Source: an uncultured SAR86 cluster bacterium
GTDB taxonomy: Bacteria; Pseudomonadota; Gammaproteobacteria; Magnimaribacterales; Magnimaribacteraceae
DNA: 64,000 nucleotides
Direction: 5' to 3'
Assembly: GCA_902537425.1 (NCBI GenBank)
Contig: CACBBD010000005.1
Span: 1-64,000 of the forward strand
Part shown: positions 29,006 to 39,528 of the stretch, piece by piece
How the letters are laid out: each line of letters begins with the position of its first letter
Numbering within the stretch: the first letter of the stretch is position 1
Position numbers and translations under genes: made by a program
The notes under the pieces: model-generated
Told to the model about the DNA's origin: nothing
The model's database searches: none
The model's input: the letters and a program-made list of their open reading frames with translations, nothing else

Positions 29006-29079
29006 TCCAAAATCCATCAAGTTTCCATAATTTTAATTGAAAGGTATAGTTGGAGCATGAAGATAAAAAGCCTTTAATT

Positions 29080-29991
29080 ATGACAGAAAGGATAAAAGAA
29101 GAGCATATCGAGTTATGGAGAAAAGAAGGGGCCGTTGTGGTTCCTGAATTCTTTAAAAGAAAAGAAATAGATGCTGTAGTAGAAGACTTTCAAATTATTT
29201 TTCCCGATCGACAAACGGCAGCAAGACCGATTGATAATAAAGAAAAAGGTGATGTGGGAAAAACAACACTGGAACAATTCAAAAATTTTGAAAATATACC
29301 CTTCGAATGTTCTAGTTCTTTAAATCTAATCCCTGTTCATCCAGATTTAATAGAATTTGCAAGACAAGCTTTAAAGACAGATGAAGTAAGGCTATATCAA
29401 GCCCAGGCTTGGGCAAAATTCACCGGTGAAGCAGATTTTGATCAAGCATTTCATTGCGATTTTGGAAACCATACACTGACGGTGCCTTCTCGCGATGAAT
29501 GTTTGAACTCTATTACTTTTATTATTTTCTTCAGTGATGTCACTGAAGCTCATGGACCCACACACTATGTGAATCGAACAGACAGTGATAATTGCGGTGG
29601 CGTGAAACGTTTTCTTAAAAAACGTGAAGATCATGAATATCAAAAAGAGTTAATGAAGTTTGAGCGAAGTGCAGCTGGACCAGCAGGTACTCTTTTGGCT
29701 TATGGCATTGATGTATTACATCAAGGCACGAACCTTACCGAACCAAATGGATACAGATATGCAATGACTTCTTGTTTTAAAAAAGCAGGTAATGATGCAA
29801 TTGGCTATACGGCTTGGCCATGGCATTTCAATAAACCATGGCATAAGGTTTTTGAACATGCTACACCTGAACAACTTAACTGTTTCGGAGTTCCTTTGCC
29901 CGGAGATCCCTTTTGGACGGAAGAGACAATATCTCTGGCTAAATTGAGATATCCTAAATGGGATATGTCTGATTACAAAACGAAGCAATGA
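29080..29991 (+). CDS. Phytanoyl-CoA dioxygenase (PhyH) family protein
   Basis: Fe(II)/2OG pattern with HCDFGNHTL (HxD) and distal His (VLHQGTNLTEPNGYRYAMTS). A TTG start at 29050 is also possible. Confidence 0.8.
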   Translation: MTERIKEEHIELWRKEGAVVVPEFFKRKEIDAVVEDFQIIFPDRQTAARPIDNKEKGDVGKTTLEQFKNFENIPFECSSSLNLIPVHPDLIEFARQALKTDEVRLYQAQAWAKFTGEADFDQAFHCDFGNHTLTVPSRDECLNSITFIIFFSDVTEAHGPTHYVNRTDSDNCGGVKRFLKKREDHEYQKELMKFERSAAGPAGTLLAYGIDVLHQGTNLTEPNGYRYAMTSCFKKAGNDAIGYTAWPWHFNKPWHKVFEHATPEQLNCFGVPLPGDPFWTEETISLAKLRYPKWDMSDYKTKQ

Positions 29992-30300
29992 ATCTTTAAA
30001 AAGTTCAGTTAAAGGTTCATTGAGGTAATGTATTGGGAACAGTCTTAATGATTAATATTTCAAACACTTCGTTCATGAACAAGATTGATATTGCCTTGTT
30101 ATTGTTATTGCCCTTAATTCACTTTTTTAGGTCTTTATTGCCTTCTTCTTTTGCAGCACTTTATGTTGTTTTAGTAGACAAAGTGCCACTTTAACTGGAT
30201 AAATTTTAGGTACAAGTCCCGTAATATCCTCTATACAACTTGCGAAAATTATCTATTAGTCTAATCTAGAATCCCTAGCAAATTTTAGAAGGAGCTAATT

Positions 30301-31368
30301 TTGACTAAGACTATAGATACCATTGAGGACATTAATATTGATTGGCTAAATTCTGCTATAGAGGGTATCGATGAATTTGAAAATGACCCTGTAAAAGAAC
30401 TCAAAGTGAATGCAATGGGAGAGGGCATCGGACAGTTAGGTCAATTCGCCCTTTTAAAATTACTAAGAGAATCTGGAAAGGTTACAAATATCTTCGCAAA
30501 AGCTCAAACACCAAATGAAGATATGGACGATTTAGCAAGGGATTATCTAGTCTACGCTAGGGAGGTTAAATTCTATAAAGACTTAGCTTCGAAAGTAGAT
30601 GTCAGGACACCTTATCCATATTATGTAGAGTTCAATGAAAAAGAAAATAAGGTCATCCTCCTGCTCGAATTTATGGATGGATGGCATACTCCAGACCAAA
30701 TTTCTGGTGCTTCAGAGGAAGAAATATTTAAGGCAATTGAAGGCCTCATATCAATTAACAGTAGTTTTTGGGGCGAAACAAGTAAAGTGGAATGGCTTCC
30801 CGATATGTTGGATGACTACATGTATAAAGCAAAGGATGACATAATTACTCATCAACCTGAATTCTTAAAAAGGCACAAACATATTATGGATTCTTCTAGA
30901 GAAGAAGACCTTAGAAAAATCTCCGAGTTTTATCCGACCCTTTGTGAAATATTATCTCAAGAACCGCTTACGTTAACTCATTTTGATTACAGAGTTGAGA
31001 ATATATTTTTTAGTAGCGACATGAAAAGACTAGCTGTCATAGATTGGCAGTTAGTAATGAAGAATTTGCCAGGTTATGATCTTGCATATCTTCTCTTTAG
31101 CAATACAGACATATATTTGAGAAGAAACATATTCGAAGATTGTTGCAATGCATACCTTTCTGGTCTTAAAGATAGAAACTTAAATCTCTCACAAGATGAA
31201 CTCCATAAAAATATGATGTATTCATTAATGGCTCAAACTATTATTCCAGTAAACGGAGGTGCAAACTTTGATTTAGAAAATCAGAGAAGCAAAAAGTTAT
31301 TTGAAGTTATAGCAGATAGAATGTTTTCAGCAATTGAGGACTATGATGCTACATCCTATATAGGGTAA
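30301..31368 (+). CDS. Aminoglycoside phosphotransferase/kinase-like family protein
   Basis: LTHFDYRVENIFFSSDMKRLAVIDWQLV (HxDxxxxN...DWQ) kinase motif; TTG start preceded by AAGGAG. Confidence 0.8.
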   Translation: MTKTIDTIEDINIDWLNSAIEGIDEFENDPVKELKVNAMGEGIGQLGQFALLKLLRESGKVTNIFAKAQTPNEDMDDLARDYLVYAREVKFYKDLASKVDVRTPYPYYVEFNEKENKVILLLEFMDGWHTPDQISGASEEEIFKAIEGLISINSSFWGETSKVEWLPDMLDDYMYKAKDDIITHQPEFLKRHKHIMDSSREEDLRKISEFYPTLCEILSQEPLTLTHFDYRVENIFFSSDMKRLAVIDWQLVMKNLPGYDLAYLLFSNTDIYLRRNIFEDCCNAYLSGLKDRNLNLSQDELHKNMMYSLMAQTIIPVNGGANFDLENQRSKKLFEVIADRMFSAIEDYDATSYIG

Positions 31369-31377
31369 ATAATATTA

Positions 31378-33588
31378 TCAGGGCTCTAATACTGACCACC
31401 CAAAAGGAATCTGTTGTTGTGGATTAAAAACTTTTGCTCCCGAGAGGGGATAAGCTCTTGAAGCATCATAGATCTCTTGTTCACTTAAGTAATCACTTGG
31501 TAGTAATTCAAATACATCTAAACCTCGTTTAATCTCTGTTGCATAAATGAAGCCATCGTAATAGTAAGCGGACCAGTAACCTCCCATTACTAAAAGCTCA
31601 TCATCTATTGGACCTCTATCAAAGAATGCAATTTCTTTAGGATTTGATGATTCAGTGAAGTCCATCAATGATATACCTCCCTGATACCAGGCCTGCACAA
31701 ATATATCTCTATCCGGTATAGGTATAAGAGAGCCATTATGTGCTACACAGTTTTCAGTTTCTAGTTGCGGAGCAGGCATTTTGAAGTGACTTCGAAATTC
31801 TAATTTTTTATCTACAATATCGTAAATGGCGTTCGCACCCCAATCTAGAGGATCCCATGCTCTACACCTAGCTCTTCCTCCACCTCCCCATTCATCTGTA
31901 AAAATTACTTTTGTTCCATCATTATTAAATGTGGCTGAATGCCAGTAAGCAAAGCCAGTATCTGTTACGACATCAATTCTCTGAGGATTATATGGATCGG
32001 TAATATCAAAAAGAATGCCATTACCAGAGCAGGCACCTGCCGCTATATTGGCAGTTGGATAAACAGTAATATCATGACATTGATCTGTACGTCTCGTTTT
32101 TTGTGTTTCATCACCATGATCACCTCCAGTCCATAATCCGCCTAGTGCACCTGTTTCAGGATCAGCAAAAACAGCAGGACTACTTACAATTTTAGACTCA
32201 GAAGGATTTGATACAGGAATCTCGATTACATCAATTCTAAACAAAGCAGTTCTATTATCACCAGCTATGTTGCCAATACATTCTTCCATTTCCTCTTCAT
32301 CTCTTACGCCAGCTGTTCCTGAGTTGTAGACAATTATTTTTCCATCTTCATCTGGACCAGATACAACAGAATGCGTATGAGATCCTCTACAAGTCTGGAC
32401 AGCACCTACTTGTTTTGGTCTTTCTAAATTCGATATATCGAAAATTCTTAATCCTCTAAATCTCTCGGGACTCGCTTCTTTAGAAACGCCTTCAAGACCA
32501 CAATCTAATCGACTTCTAGTTTGTTCAACTGACATTATGAGAATATCTCCGACTATAGAGACATCTCCTTGTCCTCCTGGACAAACTACAGACGATATAA
32601 GATTTGGTATTCCGTCAGTTTGGATTTCATAAATATTGAAACCATGATAGCTGCCAGCTACCAAAATATTGTCTCTAAAAGCCATATCAGTGCTTGCAAA
32701 ACTAAGAATTGGCCATCTAAGAGAACTCGACATTTCTTCGATAGTTCTTACTTTTTCTTCTTTTTTGTCGTCTTTCTCTTCTCTTTTTATCCCTTTACCT
32801 TCAGGATTATCTGGATCAAAGAAGCCAACGGGTTTTTTTAGAGACGTAACCAATTTAAGATTTTGGATAGACTCACCAGCATCATACAAACCTGGCTTAA
32901 GATTAGATCTAGGGTCTTCAGAGAGATTCACTAAAATGCCGTTCATTCTTTCTATTTCAACGCCTTGATCATTGATCAATTCAGAAATAAATTCATCTAA
33001 AGATGAATCATAAGAGTTACCTGGAAATTCTTTTAGTGTTTTGACCATTTCCAAAGCTCCGTCATGATGATTGATCATTAACTTTAAAAATATTTTATCG
33101 AAGGACGTACTCTTAGACTCTTTTAGCTCTTTCAGTTCCTCACTAGATGCCATGCCTGCCATTTTCATATGCTTATGACCAGAATGATTTTTATTTTCTC
33201 CTCTTGATTCAAGCCAATTTCGCATAAAATCGATTTCATCCTCTTGCGAAATGTCAATTCTGTCTGCCAGATCTAATATAGTTTGATTATTAGTTCTTTC
33301 TTCTGCCAATTCTGACATGAGAATTGCCTGTTGATGATGAACTATCATTCCCTGTAAAAAGTCCACATCAGCTTGTACGTATGAAGTAGTGGCTATATTG
33401 GTTGCCTCAACTGGATCTAAAGTTTTTGAATCTTCTCCTGGTGCTCCAGGTTGGACAATAGAATGTGAAGTGATGTTATTTTCATTCGGTACTAATTTCT
33501 CATCATTGAGAGAAATATCACTATTGTCCTGTGTATCAGTGCAACCAACTATCGCTAAAGTTGATATTAAAAAAATAAATTTTCTCAT
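31378..33588 (-). CDS. DUF305 + LVIVD-repeat beta-propeller fusion lipoprotein
   Basis: Lipobox IVGCTD; DUF305 motifs FLQGMIVHHQQAILMSELA and LMINHHDGALEMV; C-terminal LVIVD-type repeats (LRIFDISNLERPKQVG, ISLMDFTESSNPKEIAFFD). Confidence 0.8.
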   Translation of the reverse strand: MRKFIFLISTLAIVGCTDTQDNSDISLNDEKLVPNENNITSHSIVQPGAPGEDSKTLDPVEATNIATTSYVQADVDFLQGMIVHHQQAILMSELAEERTNNQTILDLADRIDISQEDEIDFMRNWLESRGENKNHSGHKHMKMAGMASSEELKELKESKSTSFDKIFLKLMINHHDGALEMVKTLKEFPGNSYDSSLDEFISELINDQGVEIERMNGILVNLSEDPRSNLKPGLYDAGESIQNLKLVTSLKKPVGFFDPDNPEGKGIKREEKDDKKEEKVRTIEEMSSSLRWPILSFASTDMAFRDNILVAGSYHGFNIYEIQTDGIPNLISSVVCPGGQGDVSIVGDILIMSVEQTRSRLDCGLEGVSKEASPERFRGLRIFDISNLERPKQVGAVQTCRGSHTHSVVSGPDEDGKIIVYNSGTAGVRDEEEMEECIGNIAGDNRTALFRIDVIEIPVSNPSESKIVSSPAVFADPETGALGGLWTGGDHGDETQKTRRTDQCHDITVYPTANIAAGACSGNGILFDITDPYNPQRIDVVTDTGFAYWHSATFNNDGTKVIFTDEWGGGGRARCRAWDPLDWGANAIYDIVDKKLEFRSHFKMPAPQLETENCVAHNGSLIPIPDRDIFVQAWYQGGISLMDFTESSNPKEIAFFDRGPIDDELLVMGGYWSAYYYDGFIYATEIKRGLDVFELLPSDYLSEQEIYDASRAYPLSGAKVFNPQQQIPFGWSVLEP

Positions 33589-33686
33589 CTATGTTACCTC
33601 AATAAACCTTGAATTTAGATATCGGTTAATACTTTATATTTAATCATTATCTTTATCATTTAAAACTTGAAGAACTGATTGCAGAT

Positions 33687-35531
33687 CTAACCTTGTTCTA
33701 ATTTTTGATTTAAATCAAACCACTGCTCCTCAGATAGTTCTATCTCATTTTTTAAACTGACTTGATCCCTTAATAGTGCATGAAAATCTAATTCTTCATC
33801 CTTTTTATAAGATTTCGGATTATTAAGACTTTTCTCAACTTCTTTTAATTTCCTATTCAGGCGTTTCAATATTTTTTCTACAGCAATTATTTCTTTCTTA
33901 ATTTGTTTTTGGTCTATTTGAGTAAGTCCTTTTTCTTTTTTATGGTTCTTTTCTCTTTTAGGCGAAGAATTTTTCAAGACTGATTTTCTGTAATCTTCCA
34001 GATCTCCTTTAAAATTATCCAAAATACCATTATTTATAATTAGAAACTCATCTACGGTGTTCGCCAACAGATGTCTATCGTGAGAAATTAAAAGTATTGC
34101 ACCTCCGAATCCTTGAAGAGCAACTGTTAAAGCTTGTCGCATATCCATATCCAGATGGTTGGTGGGCTCATCCATTAGTAATAGATTTGGCTTTTGAAAA
34201 GCAATAATTGATAGTGCTAATCTAGCTTTCTCCCCCCCAGAAAAGTTTTTTATCGTATTTTTGGTCTTATCACCAGTAAAATTAAAACCACCTAAAAAAC
34301 TTCTTATTTCTGACTCTGATGCATCCTCATTTACCTTGATAAGATGATCTATGGGACTCTGCTCAGGATTGAGATCATCAACTTGGTGTTGTGAAAAATA
34401 TCCAACTTTTAAATTTTTCCCCTCATATTTGTAACCCTTTAAAAGAGGCAATTCACCTTTAAGACTTTTTACAAAAGTAGATTTTCCCGCACCATTTACT
34501 CCTAATAATCCAATTCTATCTCCTGGACGTAGCGATATTTTCACATTACTTATGATAGAAGTCTCATATCCAAGATGAGCATCTTCAAGAGTTATTAGTG
34601 GATTTGAAATCTTACTTGTTTCAGGTATTTTGAACTTAAATGGAGAATCGATGTGTGCTGGGGCTATTAGCTCCATTCTTTCTAGCGCCTTTATACGACT
34701 TTGAGCTTGTCTGGCTTTCGTTGCTTTTGCTTTAAATCGTTTCACAAATTCTTGCATGTGAGATATTTCTTTTTGTTGCTTAGAATAATTACTTTCTATC
34801 TCGGCAAGTCTTGCTGCCTTTCGTTCTTCAAATTGAGAGTAGTTACCTTTATAGATCTCAATAGTCTCATTATGAATGTGAGCAATAAAGTTAACGCACT
34901 CGTCTAAAAATTCTCTGTCGTGTGATATGAGTAACATAGCGCCTTTAAAAGATTTAATCCAATTACTAAGCCAAATGATTGCGTCTAAATCTAAATGGTT
35001 TGTTGGTTCATCTAAAAGCAGCAGATCTGAGGGTTGCATGAGCGTTTTAGCGAGATTTAGCCTTACCCGCCAACCCCCTGAAAATTCTTTAAGGGTTTTA
35101 GAGAATTCTTCTTCAGAAAATCCCAAACCTACAAGCAGTTTCTCTGCTCTAGATTTAGCAGTAAACCCATCCAGATCCTCAAGTTGTGAATGAAGCTCCC
35201 CTAGAGAATCATACTCTCCATTAGACTCAGCATCTGAAATTGCTTTTTGAATCTCTACGAGCTTTTCGTCACCACTGATAACATAATCTAAAGCCTTTTC
35301 ATCAGTGCCAGGAATTTCTTGAGCCATGCAAGCTATTTTTAAGTCTGGAGGATAATTACATTGCCCCTGATCTGATTCAAATTCTCCTAGAATCATTTTA
35401 AAAAGACTCGTTTTTCCAGTTCCATTAGTACCAACTAGTCCAACTTTATTATTTTTATGCACAGTAAAACTCACATTTTCAAATAAAAGTTTTGAACCCC
35501 TTCTAAGGGATAGGTTATTAAATGAGAGCAT
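33687..35531 (-). CDS. ABC-F family ATPase (YheS-like)
   Basis: Two ABC domains with Walker A GTNGTGKTS/GVNGAGKST, signature motifs and DEPTNHLDLDA/DEPTNHLDMDM; start chosen at the internal MLSFNNLSLRRG. Confidence 0.92.
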   Translation of the reverse strand: MLSFNNLSLRRGSKLLFENVSFTVHKNNKVGLVGTNGTGKTSLFKMILGEFESDQGQCNYPPDLKIACMAQEIPGTDEKALDYVISGDEKLVEIQKAISDAESNGEYDSLGELHSQLEDLDGFTAKSRAEKLLVGLGFSEEEFSKTLKEFSGGWRVRLNLAKTLMQPSDLLLLDEPTNHLDLDAIIWLSNWIKSFKGAMLLISHDREFLDECVNFIAHIHNETIEIYKGNYSQFEERKAARLAEIESNYSKQQKEISHMQEFVKRFKAKATKARQAQSRIKALERMELIAPAHIDSPFKFKIPETSKISNPLITLEDAHLGYETSIISNVKISLRPGDRIGLLGVNGAGKSTFVKSLKGELPLLKGYKYEGKNLKVGYFSQHQVDDLNPEQSPIDHLIKVNEDASESEIRSFLGGFNFTGDKTKNTIKNFSGGEKARLALSIIAFQKPNLLLMDEPTNHLDMDMRQALTVALQGFGGAILLISHDRHLLANTVDEFLIINNGILDNFKGDLEDYRKSVLKNSSPKREKNHKKEKGLTQIDQKQIKKEIIAVEKILKRLNRKLKEVEKSLNNPKSYKKDEELDFHALLRDQVSLKNEIELSEEQWFDLNQKLEQG

Positions 35532-35682
35532 AAAATCTGCTTGCGGATTGTAGCAACTATTATCTTCCAATTGCTGAAATTAGAAACAATATCGACAGCT
35601 AAGCTAGTAAAAAGAAAGAGTTCATATATGATTTTTAGATTAAACTAACAACATAGAGAATTGAAGTATCTACATCTAAAAA

Positions 35683-35874
35683 ATGCAATATATCGAAGGC
35701 ACCATTCATGACTTAATAATTTTTATTATCATGATTATCTTTGGCGGATTAACCTGGTACATCGTAAATAAGCTTTTATCTAGTTTGATTACAAACCAAA
35801 GAATCACTGAGATTATATCTATTATCTGTGGACTTTCTGTTGGCGTGTTTATTATTAACGAGTTCTTGCTCTAA
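35683..35874 (+). CDS. Small two-TM membrane protein, unknown function
   Basis: 63 aa hydrophobic ORF between divergent genes. Confidence 0.4.
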   Translation: MQYIEGTIHDLIIFIIMIIFGGLTWYIVNKLLSSLITNQRITEIISIICGLSVGVFIINEFLL

Positions 35875-35912
35875 TCTCTATACATACTTAATTTTCAGTC
35901 TATTATTATGTA

Positions 35913-37220
35913 ATGAGTAATTCGCTAAAAGAATCTAATATAAAAAAAGTAGCTTTGACATCTTTGTCTGGCACAAGTATCGAGTGGTATGACTTCTTTT
36001 TATACGGTGCAGCAGCAGGTTTAGTATTTCCAAAACTATTTTTTGGAGAAGTTGATCCAACTACTGCATTAGTTTTATCTTTTATGACTTTTGCTGCAGG
36101 ATTTATAGCTAGGCCTATAGGTGGAATTGTATTCGGTCATTTTGGAGACTTGATAGGAAGAAAAAAGACTCTAGTGATTGCTCTAATGCTTATGGGTATT
36201 TCTTCGACTCTTATCGGGTTATTGCCTACCTATGACACTATTGGAATAGTTGCTCCATTATTACTTACTGCCTTAAGATTTTGTCAGGGTATTGCAATAG
36301 GAGGGCAGTGGGGCGGAGCTATGTTACTAGTTACTGAGAGTGCTCCCAGTAATAGGAGAGGCTACTATGGAGCTTACGCTCAAGCTGGAGCTCCTGTTGG
36401 AGTAATTCTTGCGAATATAGCCTTTATTTCAGTAAGCATGCTTACATCGGAAGAAAACTTCTTATCGTGGGGTTGGAGAATCCCATTTCTTATAAGTTTT
36501 GTTCTAGTAATTATCAGTATGTATATACAACTAAATCTAGAGGACACAAAAGCTTTTAAAGATCTTGAGGCAATGAAATCATCTGACGATAGTAGTCCAA
36601 AAGTTGTAAAATCATCTCCAATTTTGGAAGCTTTAAGAAGATATCCTAGAAGGATTTCACTGGCAGCGGGGGCTTTTCTTTCAGTACAAGTAACTTTCTA
36701 TATATTAGTGGCATTCATCCTTGCCTATGGTGTTCAGACTACTGACTTATCTAGAAATGATTTACTAATGGCTGTTTTGATAGGATCTGCATTAATGGTG
36801 CCGACGCAATTTATGTTTTCAGATTACTCTGATAAAAACGGAAGAAAAGGAATCTTTATGACCGGAGCTGCCTTAACAGCGTTATGGTCCTTTGCTCTTT
36901 TCCCTCTTATAGATACAGGAAATTTTTACTTAGTTATACTAGGTGTGACTGGAGGATTAGCCTTTTTAGGTATGATGTATGGTCCGCAAGCAGCCTTTTT
37001 TGCTGAATTATTTTCAACAGAAGTTCGATACTCCGGTGCTTCGCTTGGCTATCAAATTGGAGCAATTATTGGAGGTTCTTTTGCTCCTACAATTGCAACA
37101 CTTCTTTGGAAAAATTATGATATCTTTTGGGTGTCGGTCTATATAGCGTTTGCTTCTATATTGTCCTTAATATCTGTTTATTTTTTAACTGAAACCTATA
37201 AATCAGACTTGAATGAATAA
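35913..37220 (+). CDS. MFS transporter, metabolite:H+ symporter (ProP/ShiA-like)
   Basis: SGTSIEWYDFFLYGAAAGLVF...FGHFGDLIGRKKTL; about 12 TM. Confidence 0.9.
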   Translation: MSNSLKESNIKKVALTSLSGTSIEWYDFFLYGAAAGLVFPKLFFGEVDPTTALVLSFMTFAAGFIARPIGGIVFGHFGDLIGRKKTLVIALMLMGISSTLIGLLPTYDTIGIVAPLLLTALRFCQGIAIGGQWGGAMLLVTESAPSNRRGYYGAYAQAGAPVGVILANIAFISVSMLTSEENFLSWGWRIPFLISFVLVIISMYIQLNLEDTKAFKDLEAMKSSDDSSPKVVKSSPILEALRRYPRRISLAAGAFLSVQVTFYILVAFILAYGVQTTDLSRNDLLMAVLIGSALMVPTQFMFSDYSDKNGRKGIFMTGAALTALWSFALFPLIDTGNFYLVILGVTGGLAFLGMMYGPQAAFFAELFSTEVRYSGASLGYQIGAIIGGSFAPTIATLLWKNYDIFWVSVYIAFASILSLISVYFLTETYKSDLNE

Positions 37221-37223
37221 CGT

Positions 37224-37874
37224 CTAAATTAAATTACCTTTTTCCATTCTTAACTGTTTATCAGTCATGACCTCAGCTTCATAAGCATCATGAGTTACTA
37301 AAAGAATACTAGAATTCCTATCAGAAAAAACATTCGATACTTCCTTATATAGACTTTTTCTAAGCTCTTCATCTAGTGCGCTAAAAGGTTCATCTAACAT
37401 TAGTAAATCTGGATTAGGAGCAAGAGATCGAGCAAGAGCAACTCTTTGTTGTTCGCCTCCAGATATTTCATGAGGGTACTTATTCTTAAGAGAATCTATT
37501 TTTAAGAGCTCTAGAAGATCCGATACAATTTTGTTTTTATCTTTGTTTCTCTGAATACCAAAGCAAATATTTGCATAAACAGACAAATGAGGAAAAAGAG
37601 CTTTCTCTTGGACAACTAGACCAACATTTCGTTTTTCAGGAGGAATGAATATTTTGTCACTGGTCATAACTTCGGCTTTCTTAATAATCTCACCATTATT
37701 TGGTTTTTCCAAACCAGCAATAAGTCGTAATAAAGTACTTTTTCCACATCCCGAAGGACCTAATATTGAAACTCTTTCTCCGATTGAAATATTTAAATTA
37801 AGATCTTTTATTGTTAAGTCAGACTTCCCATAAGAATGATTCAAGTCTTTAATTTCTAAGATTAGGTTATCCAT
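37224..37874 (-). CDS. fbpC: Fe3+ ABC transporter ATP-binding protein
   Basis: Walker A GPSGCGKST, ISGGEQQRVALARSLAP, LLMLDEPFSALD; operonic with permease and binding protein. Confidence 0.85.
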   Translation of the reverse strand: MDNLILEIKDLNHSYGKSDLTIKDLNLNISIGERVSILGPSGCGKSTLLRLIAGLEKPNNGEIIKKAEVMTSDKIFIPPEKRNVGLVVQEKALFPHLSVYANICFGIQRNKDKNKIVSDLLELLKIDSLKNKYPHEISGGEQQRVALARSLAPNPDLLMLDEPFSALDEELRKSLYKEVSNVFSDRNSSILLVTHDAYEAEVMTDKQLRMEKGNLI

Positions 37875-37878
37875 TTAC

Positions 37879-39483
37879 TTAATTGGGTCTAGATGATCTT
37901 ATCATTTTTGATAGAAATATTATGGGAATCAATCCAATAATGACTATCGCGATAGCAGGTGCAGCTGCCTGCAACATTCTTTCTTCAGAGGCATAGGTAT
38001 ATGTTGAAACCGCCAATGTTTCAAAATTAAAGGGTCTAAGTATGAGAGTCGCAGGTAATTCTTTCACTACATCAGACATCACGAGTAAAACGGAAGTTAA
38101 TAAAGCGGTTTTCATTAGCGGAGAATGAACATTAATCAACATGCGCCAACCCGAGATTCCGAGCAATCGTGATGATTCATCTATAGAATTACTAACTCTT
38201 TGGTAGCCGGATTCTAAAGAGGAATTTGCAAGTGCATAAGTTTTTATGACGTAGGCAATCATTAATCCAAAGATTGAGCCAGTCAATACAATATCTACAT
38301 TGGAAAATAAAAAAGTATCAAGATATACCATTAGCTGTACCATACCTACAGCAAGTATCAAACCTGGTACAGCATATCCTAAAGACAATAGTGAACTTAA
38401 TTTCTCAACTAATTTATTAGGTTTAAATCTGACTGAAAAGTTAATTAATAGAGCTAATCCGGCACAAATTATACCTGTTCCTAAAGACAGGCTCAGCGTG
38501 TTCATTGAATTACTAATAAATCTGTCATTGAAAAAGCCTAGGTTTACTTCGTATGCCCAAAGACTAAGTTCAACTATTGGAATGATAAAGCCAATAAAAA
38601 TTGGTATAAAACAAATTAAAAATGCTATTAATCCCTTAAAACCTTGCAGATTATCCACAAGATTGGGCGAGAAGTTTGAATTATTAGATGTATAGATTGA
38701 CCCGCCTCGAGTAATTTTTTCGATTAGATAAAATACACCAATAATAATAAGTAATAAAGAAGCTAGTTGCATGGCAGTTTGTAGATCATACAAGCCATAC
38801 CAAGTTCTAAATATCCCGGTGGTAAAAGTCTCTATTGCAAAGTGATCCACAGCACCAAAGTCAGATAAAGTTTCCATGATCACTAACATAACACCAGCTA
38901 TAACAGCCGGCCTTATTATCGGCAAACCAAGCTTATAAAAAACTTGCACTTCATTGAGACCTAGTAACCGTGAGGCCTCTTTCATTGATTTTGATTGATT
39001 GATAAGAGCACTTCTAGACACCAGGTAAACATAAGGATATAAAGTAAAGGCAAATACTATTATTGCACCATACATACTTCTCACATTTGGGAAGAAAACA
39101 AAATCATCATCGAGATCAAACAAATATCTAATTAAATTATTAGCATCTCCATAAGGATCAAACAGTCCGGTAAAAGTATAGGCCAAAATATATGGCGGTA
39201 TAGACAATGGAAGAATCAAAGCCCACTCAAATATGTTTTTACCTATAAAGTTGTAGTTTGTAACCGTCCAGGCAGTCACTGTTCCAATGATGAATACTAA
39301 GACCGCAACTCCGATTACTAATATCAGTGACGAATTTATATAGTCTAAAAGAACAAATTCGTAAAGATGAGACCAATTGTCAGAATAATTTCCAAATAAA
39401 CTTGATAAAACTATTACTAGAGGAGCAGTAAAGATAATCAGGACTGCAAAGGGGAGAAGTCTCCAGGAAGATACTGTGTTCAA
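37879..39483 (-). CDS. fbpB: Fe3+ ABC transporter permease
   Basis: About 12 TM, two binding-protein-dependent permease halves (EASRLLGLNEVQVFYKLGLPIIRPA; ESSRLLGISGWRMLINVHSPLMK). Confidence 0.88.
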   Translation of the reverse strand: MNTVSSWRLLPFAVLIIFTAPLVIVLSSLFGNYSDNWSHLYEFVLLDYINSSLILVIGVAVLVFIIGTVTAWTVTNYNFIGKNIFEWALILPLSIPPYILAYTFTGLFDPYGDANNLIRYLFDLDDDFVFFPNVRSMYGAIIVFAFTLYPYVYLVSRSALINQSKSMKEASRLLGLNEVQVFYKLGLPIIRPAVIAGVMLVIMETLSDFGAVDHFAIETFTTGIFRTWYGLYDLQTAMQLASLLLIIIGVFYLIEKITRGGSIYTSNNSNFSPNLVDNLQGFKGLIAFLICFIPIFIGFIIPIVELSLWAYEVNLGFFNDRFISNSMNTLSLSLGTGIICAGLALLINFSVRFKPNKLVEKLSSLLSLGYAVPGLILAVGMVQLMVYLDTFLFSNVDIVLTGSIFGLMIAYVIKTYALANSSLESGYQRVSNSIDESSRLLGISGWRMLINVHSPLMKTALLTSVLLVMSDVVKELPATLILRPFNFETLAVSTYTYASEERMLQAAAPAIAIVIIGLIPIIFLSKMIRSSRPN

Positions 39484-39528
39484 TTTAAATTTAAAAACGT
39501 TTGCAATTAAGCTTAAACTAGAAATAAG

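Noticed and set aside
30048-30194. 48-aa hydrophobic ORF MINISNTSFMNKIDIALLLLLPLIHFFRSLLPSSFAALYVVLVDKVPL
   Set aside because: No clear ribosome-binding site and its end overlaps the tRNA-like relic; likely chance in AT-rich intergenic DNA.
32569-32968. + strand ORFs rich in Phe/Ser within the DUF305-LVIVD gene
   Set aside because: Antisense to a Lys/Glu-rich coding linker, which automatically yields Phe/Ser-rich translation.
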